This document shows, piece after piece, positions 8,226 to 17,155 of a stretch of DNA of 64,000 nucleotides. The notes beneath the pieces are model-generated. The model was not told the origin of the DNA. It saw only the letters and a list, made by a program, of their open reading frames with translations, and ran no database searches. The translations under genes were made by a program, and so were the position numbers. The DNA is from Azoarcus sp. Aa7 (GTDB lineage: Bacteria > Pseudomonadota > Gammaproteobacteria > Burkholderiales > Rhodocyclaceae), in assembly GCF_014822185.1 (NCBI RefSeq), contig NZ_QVLR01000103.1:62001-126000 (forward strand), in the 5' to 3' direction. Within the stretch, counting starts at the first letter, position 1; each line of letters starts with the position of its first letter.

Positions 8226-10598
8226 TCAAACAAGGACTTGCGCATCCTTCAGGCTGGCGATGGTGTTCTCGTCGAGGCCGAGCAGTTCGCGGTAGACGTA
8301 GTCGTTGTGCTCACCGATCGCCGGCGTCGGTCGGCTCACCGCGGGCGGCGTCCGCGTCAGCAGCCACGGCGTGGCGTAGATCTCGCACGGATCGAAGCTG
8401 CCGCCGTCATGCCGCACCTTCAGGCCCCGGCCACCAAACACCTCGTGACCGTCGCGTTCGACGAGCTCCAGCACCGGAGCGGCCGGCACTCCGGCGGCAG
8501 CCAGCGCATCGACCGCCTCGTCGCGGTCGGCCGCCTCGCACCACGCGCGAACGGCTGCCCCGATCTCCCCTGCCCGTGCGCGCCGCGCCGCGGCATCGCG
8601 CAAGGCTTCGTCCGCCGCCCAGTCGCCACGCCCCATCACCCGGCACAGGGCACGCCAGTCGCCGTCGTCGCGGACCGCGAGCGCCAGCCACTGTCCGCCG
8701 CCGCGCGTCGCAAAGATACCATGCGGGAAATAGTGCGGGTGGGTATCCCCCTGTATGCCCGCTTCACGTCCGTTGAGCTGGAAGTCCACCAGCGGCTCGC
8801 CGGTCGTGGCGCACATCGATGCCGTCTGCCCGAGGTCGACGAACTGTCCCTCGCCGGTGCGGTCACGATGGGCCAGCGCCGCCAACGCGCCGATGGCCCC
8901 CTGAATGGCCTGGGTGGTGTCGCCGAGGCCGAAACACATGAACCCGGTGGCATCGCCGCAGTCGGGATAGCCGACCTGGCTGTCGAGGCCGGCATAGGCC
9001 GAGGCGATCGCCGCAAAACCCCGCATGTCGCGCTTCGGCCCTTCCTGCCCGGCCATGCTCATCGACACCACGACTATCGCCGGATTCTCCTTCGCCAGAT
9101 CGGCATAGCCGAGGCCGTTCTTCGCCATCACGCCGGCGGCGAAGTTGTCCATCACGATGTCGCAGCGGGCCGCCAGCCTGCGCACCAATTCCGCACCGCG
9201 CGGATCGGCGATATTGAAGGTGGCGGATTTCTTGGAACGGTTGTTGTGACAGAAGAAATACGAGTTGTGCGCGTACAGGCGCATGTTGTCGGGGCGCAGC
9301 GTGGTTTCGATGCGGATCACCTCGGCGCCCATGTCGGCGAGCAGCTGGCCGGCCATCGGTCCGGCCCAGTTCCAGCCGAAGTCGAGGACGCGCACCCCGT
9401 CGAGCGCACCGCGCCCGCTGCCCGTTCCCTGCAGCGCACGCTGGCCGGGACCGGCGGCGCGCACCTCGGCACCGTTCGCATCGAGCGCCGGTGCGGCGGC
9501 GCGTATTGCCGTCGGCGTGCGCGAGAACAGGTAGCCAGGCCTGGGGATGCGCACATCGCGCCCGCCGATGTCGACATGCGCCCACTGGTCGCGGAACGCC
9601 AGCTGGCTGCTGTCGAGCACCTCGGGAATGTTGTTCACCCCACCGATGATGAGGCCGTTTGCATTGGCCAGCTCCTGCAATTCGGCGCGCGTATGCTGCT
9701 TGAGCCAGCCGCGGAAGGCGAGGTCCACCGCGCCCCCTTCGTCGAGCGCCCCGAGGTACAGCGAATCGCGGTTCTGGCCCTCGTCGGCCCACGCCGGATC
9801 GCCCATCAGGCGGAGGTAGGAATGCCACTGTTTGCCATGGATCGTGGCAATACAGACATACCCGTCCGCGGCCTCGAAGAAGCCGGTCGGGTACAGCGCG
9901 CCCTTGATCGTCCTGCCCGCCCGCTTCCATTCGATGCGGCGCTTGGCGGTCACCAGCGCCATGCCGCCGACCTGGTAGGCGAGCACCTGCGCCGACGAGA
10001 TGTCGATGCCCTGGCCGCGCCCCGAGCGGCCACGCTCGCGCAACGCGCACAGGGCCGCGGCGAGGCCGTGAAAGCCGGCCTGGTAGTCCGCCTGGTCGAA
10101 GGGCAGCGGCAGCGGCGCGCGGTCCGGGCGGCCGATCGCGACCGGGAGCGCGCTGACGGCCTGAACGGTCAGGTCCGTTCCGGCACGCTCCGCCCATTTC
10201 CCGGTGCGCCCGTAAGGGGACAGCGAGACGATGACCAGATGCGGATGACGCGCCTGCAGGGCGTCGAAGTCGAGCCCGTGGCGGCGGCGCTCGTCGGCGT
10301 CGAGATTTTCGACCAGCACGTCGGCGCCGGCCAGCAGCGAATGAAAGAACTCCAGTTCCGCGGCATCGTCGAGGTCGGCGACGACGCCCTTCTTGCCGGC
10401 GTTGAGCAGGTGGAAGAAGCCGCTGCGGTCAGGGTGCGGCAGGTCCTGCGGGAAGGGACCGCGCCGCCGCGCGGAGTCCCCTTCCGGCGGTTCGACCTTC
10501 GTCACTTCGGCGCCCAGGTCTGCGAACAGACGGGCGCAGAACGGCGCGGCGACGCCGCTGCCGTACTCGATGACGCGCAGATGGGCGAGCGCGCTCAC
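8226..10598 (-). CDS. Double-domain CaiB/BaiF (class III) CoA-transferase
   Basis: A 790-residue fusion of two CoA-transferase family III units. Unit 1 covers about residues 1-390 (LRVIEYGSGVAAPFCARLFADLGAEV at the start, seen as LRVIEYGSGVAAPF then ADLGAEVTKVE). Unit 2 covers about 405-790 (VRVLDFGWNWAGPMAGQLLADMGAEVIRIE, again with ADMGAEVIRIE). Family members use an Asp as the CoA-carrying residue. Unit 1 has it in GTDLTVQAVSAL (about Asp142), whereas the aligned stretch of unit 2, RGFAAIASAYAGL, has Ala. One half may therefore be structural. The GTG start at 10598 overlaps the stop of the upstream gene (GTGA), with GGGAG 7 bases upstream. It should move CoA between an acyl-CoA and a free acid, activating the substrate without ATP. 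Confidence 0.85.
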   Translation of the reverse strand: MSALAHLRVIEYGSGVAAPFCARLFADLGAEVTKVEPPEGDSARRRGPFPQDLPHPDRSGFFHLLNAGKKGVVADLDDAAELEFFHSLLAGADVLVENLDADERRRHGLDFDALQARHPHLVIVSLSPYGRTGKWAERAGTDLTVQAVSALPVAIGRPDRAPLPLPFDQADYQAGFHGLAAALCALRERGRSGRGQGIDISSAQVLAYQVGGMALVTAKRRIEWKRAGRTIKGALYPTGFFEAADGYVCIATIHGKQWHSYLRLMGDPAWADEGQNRDSLYLGALDEGGAVDLAFRGWLKQHTRAELQELANANGLIIGGVNNIPEVLDSSQLAFRDQWAHVDIGGRDVRIPRPGYLFSRTPTAIRAAAPALDANGAEVRAAGPGQRALQGTGSGRGALDGVRVLDFGWNWAGPMAGQLLADMGAEVIRIETTLRPDNMRLYAHNSYFFCHNNRSKKSATFNIADPRGAELVRRLAARCDIVMDNFAAGVMAKNGLGYADLAKENPAIVVVSMSMAGQEGPKRDMRGFAAIASAYAGLDSQVGYPDCGDATGFMCFGLGDTTQAIQGAIGALAALAHRDRTGEGQFVDLGQTASMCATTGEPLVDFQLNGREAGIQGDTHPHYFPHGIFATRGGGQWLALAVRDDGDWRALCRVMGRGDWAADEALRDAAARRARAGEIGAAVRAWCEAADRDEAVDALAAAGVPAAPVLELVERDGHEVFGGRGLKVRHDGGSFDPCEIYATPWLLTRTPPAVSRPTPAIGEHNDYVYRELLGLDENTIASLKDAQVLV

Positions 10599-11806
10599 GA
10601 CGCGGCTCCCGGACGTGCGGGCAAACACACCGTGGCGCTGCCGACCGAGGTCTTCTCGCCGCGCGGGTGGCTGACGCTCCAGATCTCCAGATCCACCAGA
10701 TGGTCGTTGCCGACCACTCGCTTGCCCGTGACTTTGGCATGCAGGCGGATGGCGTCGCCCTGCCAGTGGAAGGCGAGGAAGCGTACCTGCAGGCGCCGCA
10801 TGCAGCCGTGATCGCCCGCCCACGCGGTGAGCAGCTGGCTGTACCACGCGAGCCGCTCGAAACCCGCCTCGTACGCGGCCGGCATACCGAGGTACTTCTG
10901 GCAGCGCTCGTTGGTCCAGTGGATCGCCACGGGAGGCTCGGGAACGTTCTCCTCGTTGCGGATCGCCAGTGCCGGGTAGCGGTCGTAGAGTTCCAGCGCC
11001 ATCTCGTGGCCGACGAACCAGCCGCCGGGCCCGCGCACGAATTCGAAGGCGAGCTTGCTGGTCAGCGTCACCGGGCCCTTGATGATGTGCGGGATCTCGC
11101 ACCCGACCTCGACATCCCCGAACCAGCGCGGTTCGGCGCCGCGCCGGTTGGCGAGGTTCTGGCGGCGGTACTCGTCCCAGACCTCCTCCAGCGCCTCGTT
11201 GGTCCACTGCACCGGCTCGATCTTGCCGTACTTGGACGACCCGGTCGCCTTCTTGCGCGAAAAGCGGTGCCACGAGGTGCGGTAGGTTGCGACGTCCTCG
11301 CCGGCGAGCGTGCGGATGGAGGTCTCATAGTCCTGGATACCCGCCTTGCCGCCGGCAAATTCGCTGTCCACGATGCGCGCGCCGGTCAGACTCGTCGCCA
11401 CCTTCATCGGGTCGTCGGCGAACAGCGGCCGCGTCCATTCGAACTCGCATTCGCGCCAGATCGCATGACACCCCGGGAAGCCGTCGGTGGCGCCGTTCAT
11501 CGCCTCGGTGTAGGAGAGCAGCGTCGGCGGCGCGAGCATGCGCCCCCACGGCGAGCGGCGGGCGTAGGCGAGATCGGTATAGAGCGGATTCTCGTCGGCG
11601 AAGCCGCGCGCGAAGCGGGCTGCAGTTTCGAGGCTGATGAAGAAGTTCGACTCACCGTAGCCGGCGTCCCACTGGTTCGGCACCAGAAAGCCACGCATCA
11701 GCGAACCACGCTCCGAGCGCTCCACGCCCTTGCGCTGCAGCAACCGCTCCAGGTGCGCCTCCGTTACCTCACCCCACCCCTCGGCGGGCTTCTTCAATGC
11801 AGTCAT
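10595..11806 (-). CDS. MaoC/FAS1-like hydratase-dehydratase
   Basis: A 403-residue protein with two hot-dog-fold halves. The N-terminal half is FAS1-like dehydratase in type, with ARFARGFADENPLYTD (the A.....DxNPLH/Y.D signature) near residue 65 and RRSPWGRMLAPPTLL after it. The C-terminal half (from about residue 240, EVGCEIPHIIKGPVT) resembles MaoC domains. It should hydrate an enoyl-CoA or dehydrate a 3-hydroxyacyl-CoA. It lies between the reductase and CoA-transferase genes in one operon, overlaps the latter's start, and has GAGGAG 7 bases before its ATG. The catalytic D/H pair of (R)-hydratases is only partly recognisable (D..NPLY rather than D.NPLH). Confidence 0.75.
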   Translation of the reverse strand: MTALKKPAEGWGEVTEAHLERLLQRKGVERSERGSLMRGFLVPNQWDAGYGESNFFISLETAARFARGFADENPLYTDLAYARRSPWGRMLAPPTLLSYTEAMNGATDGFPGCHAIWRECEFEWTRPLFADDPMKVATSLTGARIVDSEFAGGKAGIQDYETSIRTLAGEDVATYRTSWHRFSRKKATGSSKYGKIEPVQWTNEALEEVWDEYRRQNLANRRGAEPRWFGDVEVGCEIPHIIKGPVTLTSKLAFEFVRGPGGWFVGHEMALELYDRYPALAIRNEENVPEPPVAIHWTNERCQKYLGMPAAYEAGFERLAWYSQLLTAWAGDHGCMRRLQVRFLAFHWQGDAIRLHAKVTGKRVVGNDHLVDLEIWSVSHPRGEKTSVGSATVCLPARPGAAS

Positions 11807-11891
11807 GCTTGCTCCTCGTTCCTGTTGGTGTCGCCGGGCCGCCCCGCCGGGCCGCCTTCCGGCGTGTGTGTCCTGCGTGCGTAACTGACGC

Positions 11892-13883
11892 CTAAATCTC
11901 CAACGCCACCATGGCGCCATGTCGGGTCGCCTCGGCAATGCGCCGCGGCACCCATGCCGAGCCGGCCAGATAAATTTCCGCGATGCTGCCGTCGGCCTTG
12001 AGTTGTTCGTAAAGCGATGCCTCGGGCACCGAGCCGCACACCAGCACGACGCTGTCGAAACCGGCGTGGCGGGACGGGCGACCGCCGAAAGCCGAGACGA
12101 AATCGAGACCTTCGGCGTCGATGGCGGCCAGGCGCAGGTTGGTGTGGATGCGGATGCCGTGGCGTTCGAGCCGGTCGAACACGCTGCCGAGCGAATAGCG
12201 GTCGATGGCGGAGCCGAGTTGCGGCGACTTGTGGAAGATCTCCACCTCACGGCCCGATTCGGCGATGAACTCGGCGACGTTGGGCGTCTCGAAGTAATCC
12301 TCCTGGGCGATCAGCGCGACCCGTCGCCCCGGCACGGCCTTGCCCTGCAACACGTCCCAGCCCTGCATCACGTGCGGCAGTCCGGTGCCCGGGATGCCCT
12401 GCGGCACGCGCGGCAGCGAACCGGTCGCGACGATCACCGCGTCGGGCGACAGCTTCGTGATCGCCTCGACGGTCGCCGGGCTGTCCAGGCGCAGATCCAC
12501 GCCCAGACGGGCCATCTCGTTTTCCTGGAAGTAGATCTGGTCGCCGAAGGAATCGCGCCCCGGCGCGTTGGCGGCGATGCGCAACTGGCCGCCGACCTTT
12601 TTGCCCTGCTCCAGCACCGTCACGCGGTGGCCGCGCATCGCCGCGACGCGCGCGGCCTCCAGCCCCGCCGCGCCGGCGCCGACGACGACCACCTTCTTCG
12701 ATACCGCCGCGGGCCGGAAGGCGGTCTTCCAGTGGAGCTCGTTGCCGATCACGGGATTGACCGAGCAGATCGGCGCGCGCAGCGGGTCCGGCACGTAACT
12801 GTGCACGGCCTCGGCGATGCAGCGGTTGCAGCCGATGCAGCGGCGGATCTCGATGAGCCGGCCCTCGCGCGCCTTGTTGGCGAAATCGGGATCGGCAATG
12901 CCGGCGCGGGTCATGCCGACGAGGTCGCAGCAGCCTTCGCGCAGCAACTCCTCGGCCAGCACCGGGTCGTTGACGCGACCGCTGAACAGCACCGCCACCT
13001 TGCCGTCGAGGTCGGCGCGCGCCGCCTTGCCGACCTCGCGGTAGTCGGCGTGGCCGTGGAAGGACGGCGGCACATAGGCATGCACGCCCCAACCGTGGCC
13101 GACATCGATATTGACGAAATCGAGCAGTCCCGTTTCGCCGAGGTAGTACGTCATCTCGCGCATCGCCATGTGGTCGTAGCCGCCCTGGCGCGACTCGCAG
13201 CCGTTGATGCGTATGCCTACCGCCAGTTTGTCGCCGGTGCGGCTGCGGATGCGCTCCAACGCCTCGACGACGAAGCGGATGCGCTCGCGCGCGCCGCCGC
13301 CCCAACGGTCATTCCTGAGATTGGTGACCGGCGACAGGAAGGTGTGCGGCAGCGTCTCGTGCGCGCAATGCAGCTCGATGCCGTCCGCGCCCGCAGCCAG
13401 GGCCGCGGCGGCGGCGTCCGCGTAGGTGTCGAGAATGAACGCGATCATCGCGTCGTCGAGTTCGTGAGGGATGTAGTCGTAGGTCTCGGTCACCGGGACC
13501 GGCGACGCCGCCATCGCGTGGTTGAGGTGGGTGAGCTGGAAGACCGCCACCGCCCCGGCCGTGTGCACTTCGTCGCAGAAGCGACCGACGGAGTCGAGGA
13601 AGGCCGGCACCTGCCACAGCGCGGTACGCACCGCCGCGGCGCCCGGATAGAACTCGTCGCGCGCGCCGGACACCAGCGGCGAATTGAGCAGCCACGTTTC
13701 GCTGCCGATCCAGCCGGTACCGCCGCGCGCCTTGGCGACGTGGTGCTCGATGAAGCGCTCGTCGAGCAGCCCGCCCGAGGCCGAGGCGCCGATCGAGTTG
13801 GTGGTTTCGCAAATGCGGTTGGGCACCCGCACCGGGCCGACCTGAAGCGGCGAAAACAGTCGATCGAACCGCACACTGCTCAT
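11892..13883 (-). CDS. OYE-type 2,4-dienoyl-CoA reductase-like FMN/FAD/4Fe-4S enzyme
   Basis: A 663-residue protein of full family length. The N-terminal TIM barrel (residues 1 to about 350) begins FDRLFSPLQVGPVRVPNRI and has the FMN-barrel GIELHCAHETLPHTFLSP region with the GADG-x-E-x-H motif. The cluster motif RRCIGCNRCIAEA with a later PICSVNP supplies four Cys for a 4Fe-4S centre. The C-terminal part has an FAD site VVVVGAGAAGLEAARVAA and an NAD(P)-binding region. This is the layout of FadH, BaiCD/BaiH and trimethylamine dehydrogenase. I infer reduction of a conjugated C=C, perhaps in a ring. It is the first gene of the operon and ACAAACC site A3 lies about 110 bases upstream. Confidence 0.88.
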   Translation of the reverse strand: MSSVRFDRLFSPLQVGPVRVPNRICETTNSIGASASGGLLDERFIEHHVAKARGGTGWIGSETWLLNSPLVSGARDEFYPGAAAVRTALWQVPAFLDSVGRFCDEVHTAGAVAVFQLTHLNHAMAASPVPVTETYDYIPHELDDAMIAFILDTYADAAAAALAAGADGIELHCAHETLPHTFLSPVTNLRNDRWGGGARERIRFVVEALERIRSRTGDKLAVGIRINGCESRQGGYDHMAMREMTYYLGETGLLDFVNIDVGHGWGVHAYVPPSFHGHADYREVGKAARADLDGKVAVLFSGRVNDPVLAEELLREGCCDLVGMTRAGIADPDFANKAREGRLIEIRRCIGCNRCIAEAVHSYVPDPLRAPICSVNPVIGNELHWKTAFRPAAVSKKVVVVGAGAAGLEAARVAAMRGHRVTVLEQGKKVGGQLRIAANAPGRDSFGDQIYFQENEMARLGVDLRLDSPATVEAITKLSPDAVIVATGSLPRVPQGIPGTGLPHVMQGWDVLQGKAVPGRRVALIAQEDYFETPNVAEFIAESGREVEIFHKSPQLGSAIDRYSLGSVFDRLERHGIRIHTNLRLAAIDAEGLDFVSAFGGRPSRHAGFDSVVLVCGSVPEASLYEQLKADGSIAEIYLAGSAWVPRRIAEATRHGAMVALEI

Positions 13884-13992
13884 GCTCTACCCCTCTCTTG
13901 CTGACCCGGCGATGCCGTCCGGCACCTTCCCGGCGCCGTCCCTCACGGGCAGGTGCCGCCCTCGCACCCGCGGCGCACGGCGGGCCCTAAAT

Positions 13993-14014
13993 ATAAACCA
14001 ACGTGATTGTTTGT
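13993..14014. promoter_or_regulatory. Putative TetR operator, ACAAACC family (site A3)
   Basis: ATAAACC-AACGTG-ATTGTTTGT, aligned without gaps to A2 and A4. A minus-strand TATATT (13990-13995) abuts it, so it would cover the spacer of the promoter for the OYE-reductase operon (start 13883). Confidence 0.6.
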
Positions 14015-14027
14015 TACGATGGTATGA

Positions 14028-14056
14028 AAAGCACGCGCGAATGTAAAGCGTGCTTT
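14028..14056 (-). terminator. Weak terminator hairpin after usp gene
   Basis: A 9-bp stem AAAGCACGC / GCGTGCTTT with an 11-base loop, followed on the minus strand by TTTTCAT. It lies 30 bases past the universal stress protein gene. Confidence 0.4.
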
Positions 14057-14086
14057 CGCGGGAAGGCGCAAAGCCTGCCCATACCG

Positions 14087-14530
14087 TCAGCGGTAGACGA
14101 GCACCGGGAACTTCGAGTGCAGCAACACCTTCTGCGTCTGCGACCCGAGCAACAGGCCCTTGATGCCCCGGTGTCCGTGCGAAGCCATCAGGATCAGGTC
14201 GCACTCGCACTCCTCGGCCGCGGCGATGATCGCCTCCCACGGCTCCTGGGCGGACCGCGAACGCACGTCCGCGCTGACGCGACCTTCCCCGGCGACTTTC
14301 GCCGCGCGCTCCAGCACCTCGCGCGCAAGCTGCTCGCGCCGCGTCTGGTACTCCTGCGGGTCAATGGTGCGCAGCAGTTCTTCCTCGCCATAGATCGAAG
14401 AGCCGGTATCCGGCGTGGCATAGAAGAAGGTGATTTTCGCGTCGGCTTCGCCCGCGAACGACACGGCCTTGCGGACCGCACCGTCGGATAGGGGGGAGCC
14501 GTCGATGGGAACGAGCAGATGGCGAAACAC
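14087..14530 (-). CDS. Universal stress protein (UspA family)
   Basis: A 147-residue single-domain protein. The N-terminal FRHLLVPIDGSPLSDGAV and C-terminal LILMASHGHRGIKGLLLGS are the family signatures. The latter contains the ATP-binding pattern G-x2-G-x9-G-S/T (GHRGIKGLLLGSQT). It probably binds ATP and acts in the cytoplasm under stress; no enzyme activity is implied. The start is GTG, with AGGA about 10 bases upstream. It follows the Cache protein gene by 54 bases and is likely transcribed with it. Confidence 0.92.
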   Translation of the reverse strand: MFRHLLVPIDGSPLSDGAVRKAVSFAGEADAKITFFYATPDTGSSIYGEEELLRTIDPQEYQTRREQLAREVLERAAKVAGEGRVSADVRSRSAQEPWEAIIAAAEECECDLILMASHGHRGIKGLLLGSQTQKVLLHSKFPVLVYR

Positions 14531-14584
14531 GATGCAGGATTCCTTTAATTGTTACGAAAAGAGGTTGGCACTGCCACGACATAT

Positions 14585-15439
14585 TCAGGGCTGGTAGGAG
14601 CCCACCGCGACGATATATTTGTCGACGCGGACGAAGAACGAGCGCTTGCGTTCGGTCTTCCGTGTCACCGGATTGAGCCAAAGATAGTCGACCTCGCCTT
14701 CGCTCTTCGTTTTCGCGGTCTTGAGCATGGGCGCGACGACCGGCTTTCCGTCCGTATCCTTCAACCCGCTGACGTCCTTGCCGATGAGGCGCGGCGTCGC
14801 CCCATGGGCACGCATGCGGCCGTCCTCCGTGCTCACCACGAAGACGTACAGGTCATCCTGGACGAATCCACCGTTGAGGTCGTTGAAGGCGGCAAACGCC
14901 TTGCTGCCTTCCTGCTTCAGCTCGTGGACCGCACGCCACAGCAAGGCCTTCGCCTGCTCCGCCGAGGCACGCGGCAGATAGTAGCCCGCGACGAAGACAC
15001 GGTCGCCGACGGGCCGGAAATACGCCACCTTGCGCTCGATCCGCGCGTGCTGACGGTTGAGCCAGCGGTATTCCACATTGCCCGGGCGCCCTGCCCGCGC
15101 CGCGTCGAGAATTTCGCGCACGAACGGTTTGCCTTCCGCGTCGCGCAGGTCGCTGATGTCGCGCCCGACGAGTATCAGGGACGGGCCGCCGCTGATCTGC
15201 ATGACGCCGTCCATGCCTACAACATAGATGTACAGATCTTCGGTGACGAACTCGCCCGGGCGGGTGAAGGCGCCGAAGGCGAGTTCGCCATCCTTCTCGA
15301 AGCGCGCCACGGCTCGGTTGAGCAGATCCTGAACGCGGGCAGAATCCGCCATCGGGGCGTCATCCGCCGCACGGGCAACCGAGGTCGCGGCCAAGAGCAC
15401 GCCCAGACAACACGTCAACAGAAATCGAACCGGGTTCAT
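14585..15439 (-). CDS. Periplasmic protein with two tandem Cache domains
   Basis: A 284-residue protein with a signal peptide (MNPVRFLLTCCLGVLLAATS, cleavage near AARA). Two similar repeats follow: GELAFGAFTRPGEFVTEDLYIYV / GRDISDLRDAEGKPFVREIL and SKAFAAFNDLNGGFVQDDLYVFV / GKDVSGLKDTDGKPVVAPML, with each half ending in W-L-N and ..VGDRVFVAGYYLP or ..VDKYIVAVGSYQP. This matches single-Cache-2 sensor domains in tandem. There is no transmembrane helix or signalling output domain, so it is a soluble periplasmic binding protein that may pass a ligand signal to another protein. Start 15439 is supported by the signal peptide and GAGG upstream. Its promoter holds ACAAACC site A4. Confidence 0.82.
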   Translation of the reverse strand: MNPVRFLLTCCLGVLLAATSVARAADDAPMADSARVQDLLNRAVARFEKDGELAFGAFTRPGEFVTEDLYIYVVGMDGVMQISGGPSLILVGRDISDLRDAEGKPFVREILDAARAGRPGNVEYRWLNRQHARIERKVAYFRPVGDRVFVAGYYLPRASAEQAKALLWRAVHELKQEGSKAFAAFNDLNGGFVQDDLYVFVVSTEDGRMRAHGATPRLIGKDVSGLKDTDGKPVVAPMLKTAKTKSEGEVDYLWLNPVTRKTERKRSFFVRVDKYIVAVGSYQP

Positions 15440-15682
15440 CGTGCAAGCCTCATAAGTCTGCTCTGCGGTCACTGTTGCAAACACCGGCGGCACGCCGGGA
15501 CACGAGGTCAATGATGCCGGAAAAAAACGGGCGTCGCGAAAAAAAGCACGATCGAGAGGAGAGAAGTCCGATCACACAGGTCATGACATTGCGACGCCCT
15601 ACAACGGGAAAGCTGCCCTTGCGCGCACCACAATTCCGCGCCGAGTACCCCGCAATCACACTGAATTGCCGAGATTTATTGC

Positions 15683-15712
15683 ATAATACAAACCGACACG
15701 TTCGTTTGTCAA
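15683..15712 (-). promoter_or_regulatory. Promoter TTGACA-N18-TATTAT with operator A4 in its spacer
   Basis: On the minus strand TTGACA (15707-15712) and TATTAT (15683-15688) are 18 bases apart. The spacer is occupied by the palindromic site ACAAACC-GACACG-TTCGTTTGT (15688-15709). It drives the Cache-usp genes, 244 bases downstream. The rest of 15440-15982, about 540 bp between divergent genes, shows no supportable gene. Confidence 0.65.
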
Positions 15713-15982
15713 TAATTCTCGCACCGAATCCATCGGGCATCGGGCGGGCGCGACATCGCTAGTCCCGGGTCGATTTCTCCCCCAGCCATGTCTGTTTTTT
15801 TCATGGATAATGGGGCGCGGCACGGCATCGACCCGCGAGGACGGCGCCCCCGCGCGGTTCCGGAGGTGCGCATCATGCGACGCACGGACAGGTGCCCTGC
15901 CCCGAATGGGTGATAATGCCCATCTCCGGCGTGCGCGCCGCCCCCGTTCACCGTCCCGGCCCGCCTCCGCGGAAGACTTCTC

Positions 15983-16704
15983 ATGGCCAACTCTGTCCTT
16001 CACGTCATCACCAGAAAGGAAGATCTCGACACCCGCCGAATCTCGGCGCAGGTGGTGCTCGTGGTCGATACCCTTTTCGCGACCACCAGCATCGTCACGG
16101 CACTGGCCGAGGGTGCCGAAACCGTCGTGCCGGCCCTCGACGAGCACGAGGCCAGGTCGATTGCCGCCGGCCACGGCGACCCCGAACGACTGGTGCTCGC
16201 CGGCGAGTACATGGCGCAAACGCCGCCCGGCTTCCATTCGCCCCCCCCCTTGCGCTGACGCGGCACGGGCTTGCCGGCAAGACCCTCATTTATGCGACCA
16301 CCAACGGCACGGTCGCGCTGCGCCTCGCGGCGCCCGCGTGGCGGGTGTTCGCGACCTGCCTGCGCAACGCCGAGGCCACCGCACGGCACGTCGTCAAGAC
16401 GCACGAGGGCCGCACGGTGGTGATCGTGTGCGCGGGATCGTCGGGCCGCTTCAACCTGGAAGATTTCTATACCGCGGGCTGGCTGGTGCGGCATCTCGCC
16501 GCCCGAGGCATGTTCACGCTCACCGACGCCGCGCGCGTCGCCGCGGGCTACGCCGGCACCCACCGCACCGAAGTGCTGCAGCAGTCGTGGATCGCGCAGC
16601 ACGAGGGCGAACGCTGGGGCAGCGAGGTAAGCTTCGCCAGCGAGGCCGACAGCGTCACCCTGGTGGCGCGCATGACCGGCGACCGCGTCGTGCGCCAGGA
16701 GTAG
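15983..16704 (+). pseudogene. ComB-like (2-phosphosulfolactate phosphatase family) gene with frameshift at a C9 tract
   Basis: The N-terminal part (MANSVLHVITRKEDLDTRRI..., ending ...QTPPGFHSP) and the C-terminal part (LALTRHGLAGKTLIYATTNG...) belong to one ComB-family protein. They lie in different frames joined at a run of nine C (16241-16249). With seven or ten C the frame is continuous and gives about 240 residues, the normal family length; with nine it stops at TGA 16256-16258. VLVVDTLFATTSIVTAL, the D-x-x-x-A-T/S-S region, and IYATTNGT are family hallmarks. It may be truly broken, phase-variable, or a sequencing error in the homopolymer. It stands alone on the plus strand, and its link to the catabolic genes is unclear. 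Confidence 0.75.
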
Positions 16705-16747
16705 GCGCCCCGCCGACACCCGGCGCGCCACGCATGCGGGCGCCGCA

Positions 16748-17155
16748 TCAGGCGGCGGTACGCGCGCCGGTGCCGAGATATTTCGGGTTGCTTTCGCCGA
16801 CCTTGGTGCGGGCGACCCGTACCAGATGGGCCCGCACCGCGTCGCGGACCTCCCCCGCATCGGCCTGCCCCTCGCGGATCCGGTGGCTCAGGCGGCGGTT
16901 GAGTTCCTTCAATCGCGCGCGCATCGGGGTGCCGGCCTCGCCGGCGCCGCCCGCACGGAGGATTTTTTCCAGCGCCCGCAGCTCGGCACGCTCCGGTTCG
17001 TCGCCGTTTTGCAGCTGGCGCATCGCGATCGACATCGCGTTCGCGATCATCAGCGCCGCGTGGCGGCTCCCGGCCGGCAGGGCCGGCATCAGCTGTTCCC
17101 GCAGGACGTCGCGGGCGCTGTCGAGCAACTGCTCGCCGGTCGGTTCGTCGCGCAT
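16748..17155 (-). CDS. DUF6285 protein, partner of the APH-like gene
   Basis: A 135-residue, probably all-helical protein (TGEQLLDSARDVLREQLMPALP, then a long charged helix and RLSHRIREGQADAG). It matches DUF6285, a small family encoded directly after APH-like phosphotransferases and acyl-CoA dehydrogenases of the ACAD10/11 type. Its ATG overlaps the stop of the APH gene by one base (TGATG), showing tight coupling. Its function is unknown; a complex with, or an accessory role to, the kinase-like protein is inferred from constant pairing. Confidence 0.7.
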   Translation of the reverse strand: MRDEPTGEQLLDSARDVLREQLMPALPAGSRHAALMIANAMSIAMRQLQNGDEPERAELRALEKILRAGGAGEAGTPMRARLKELNRRLSHRIREGQADAGEVRDAVRAHLVRVARTKVGESNPKYLGTGARTAA

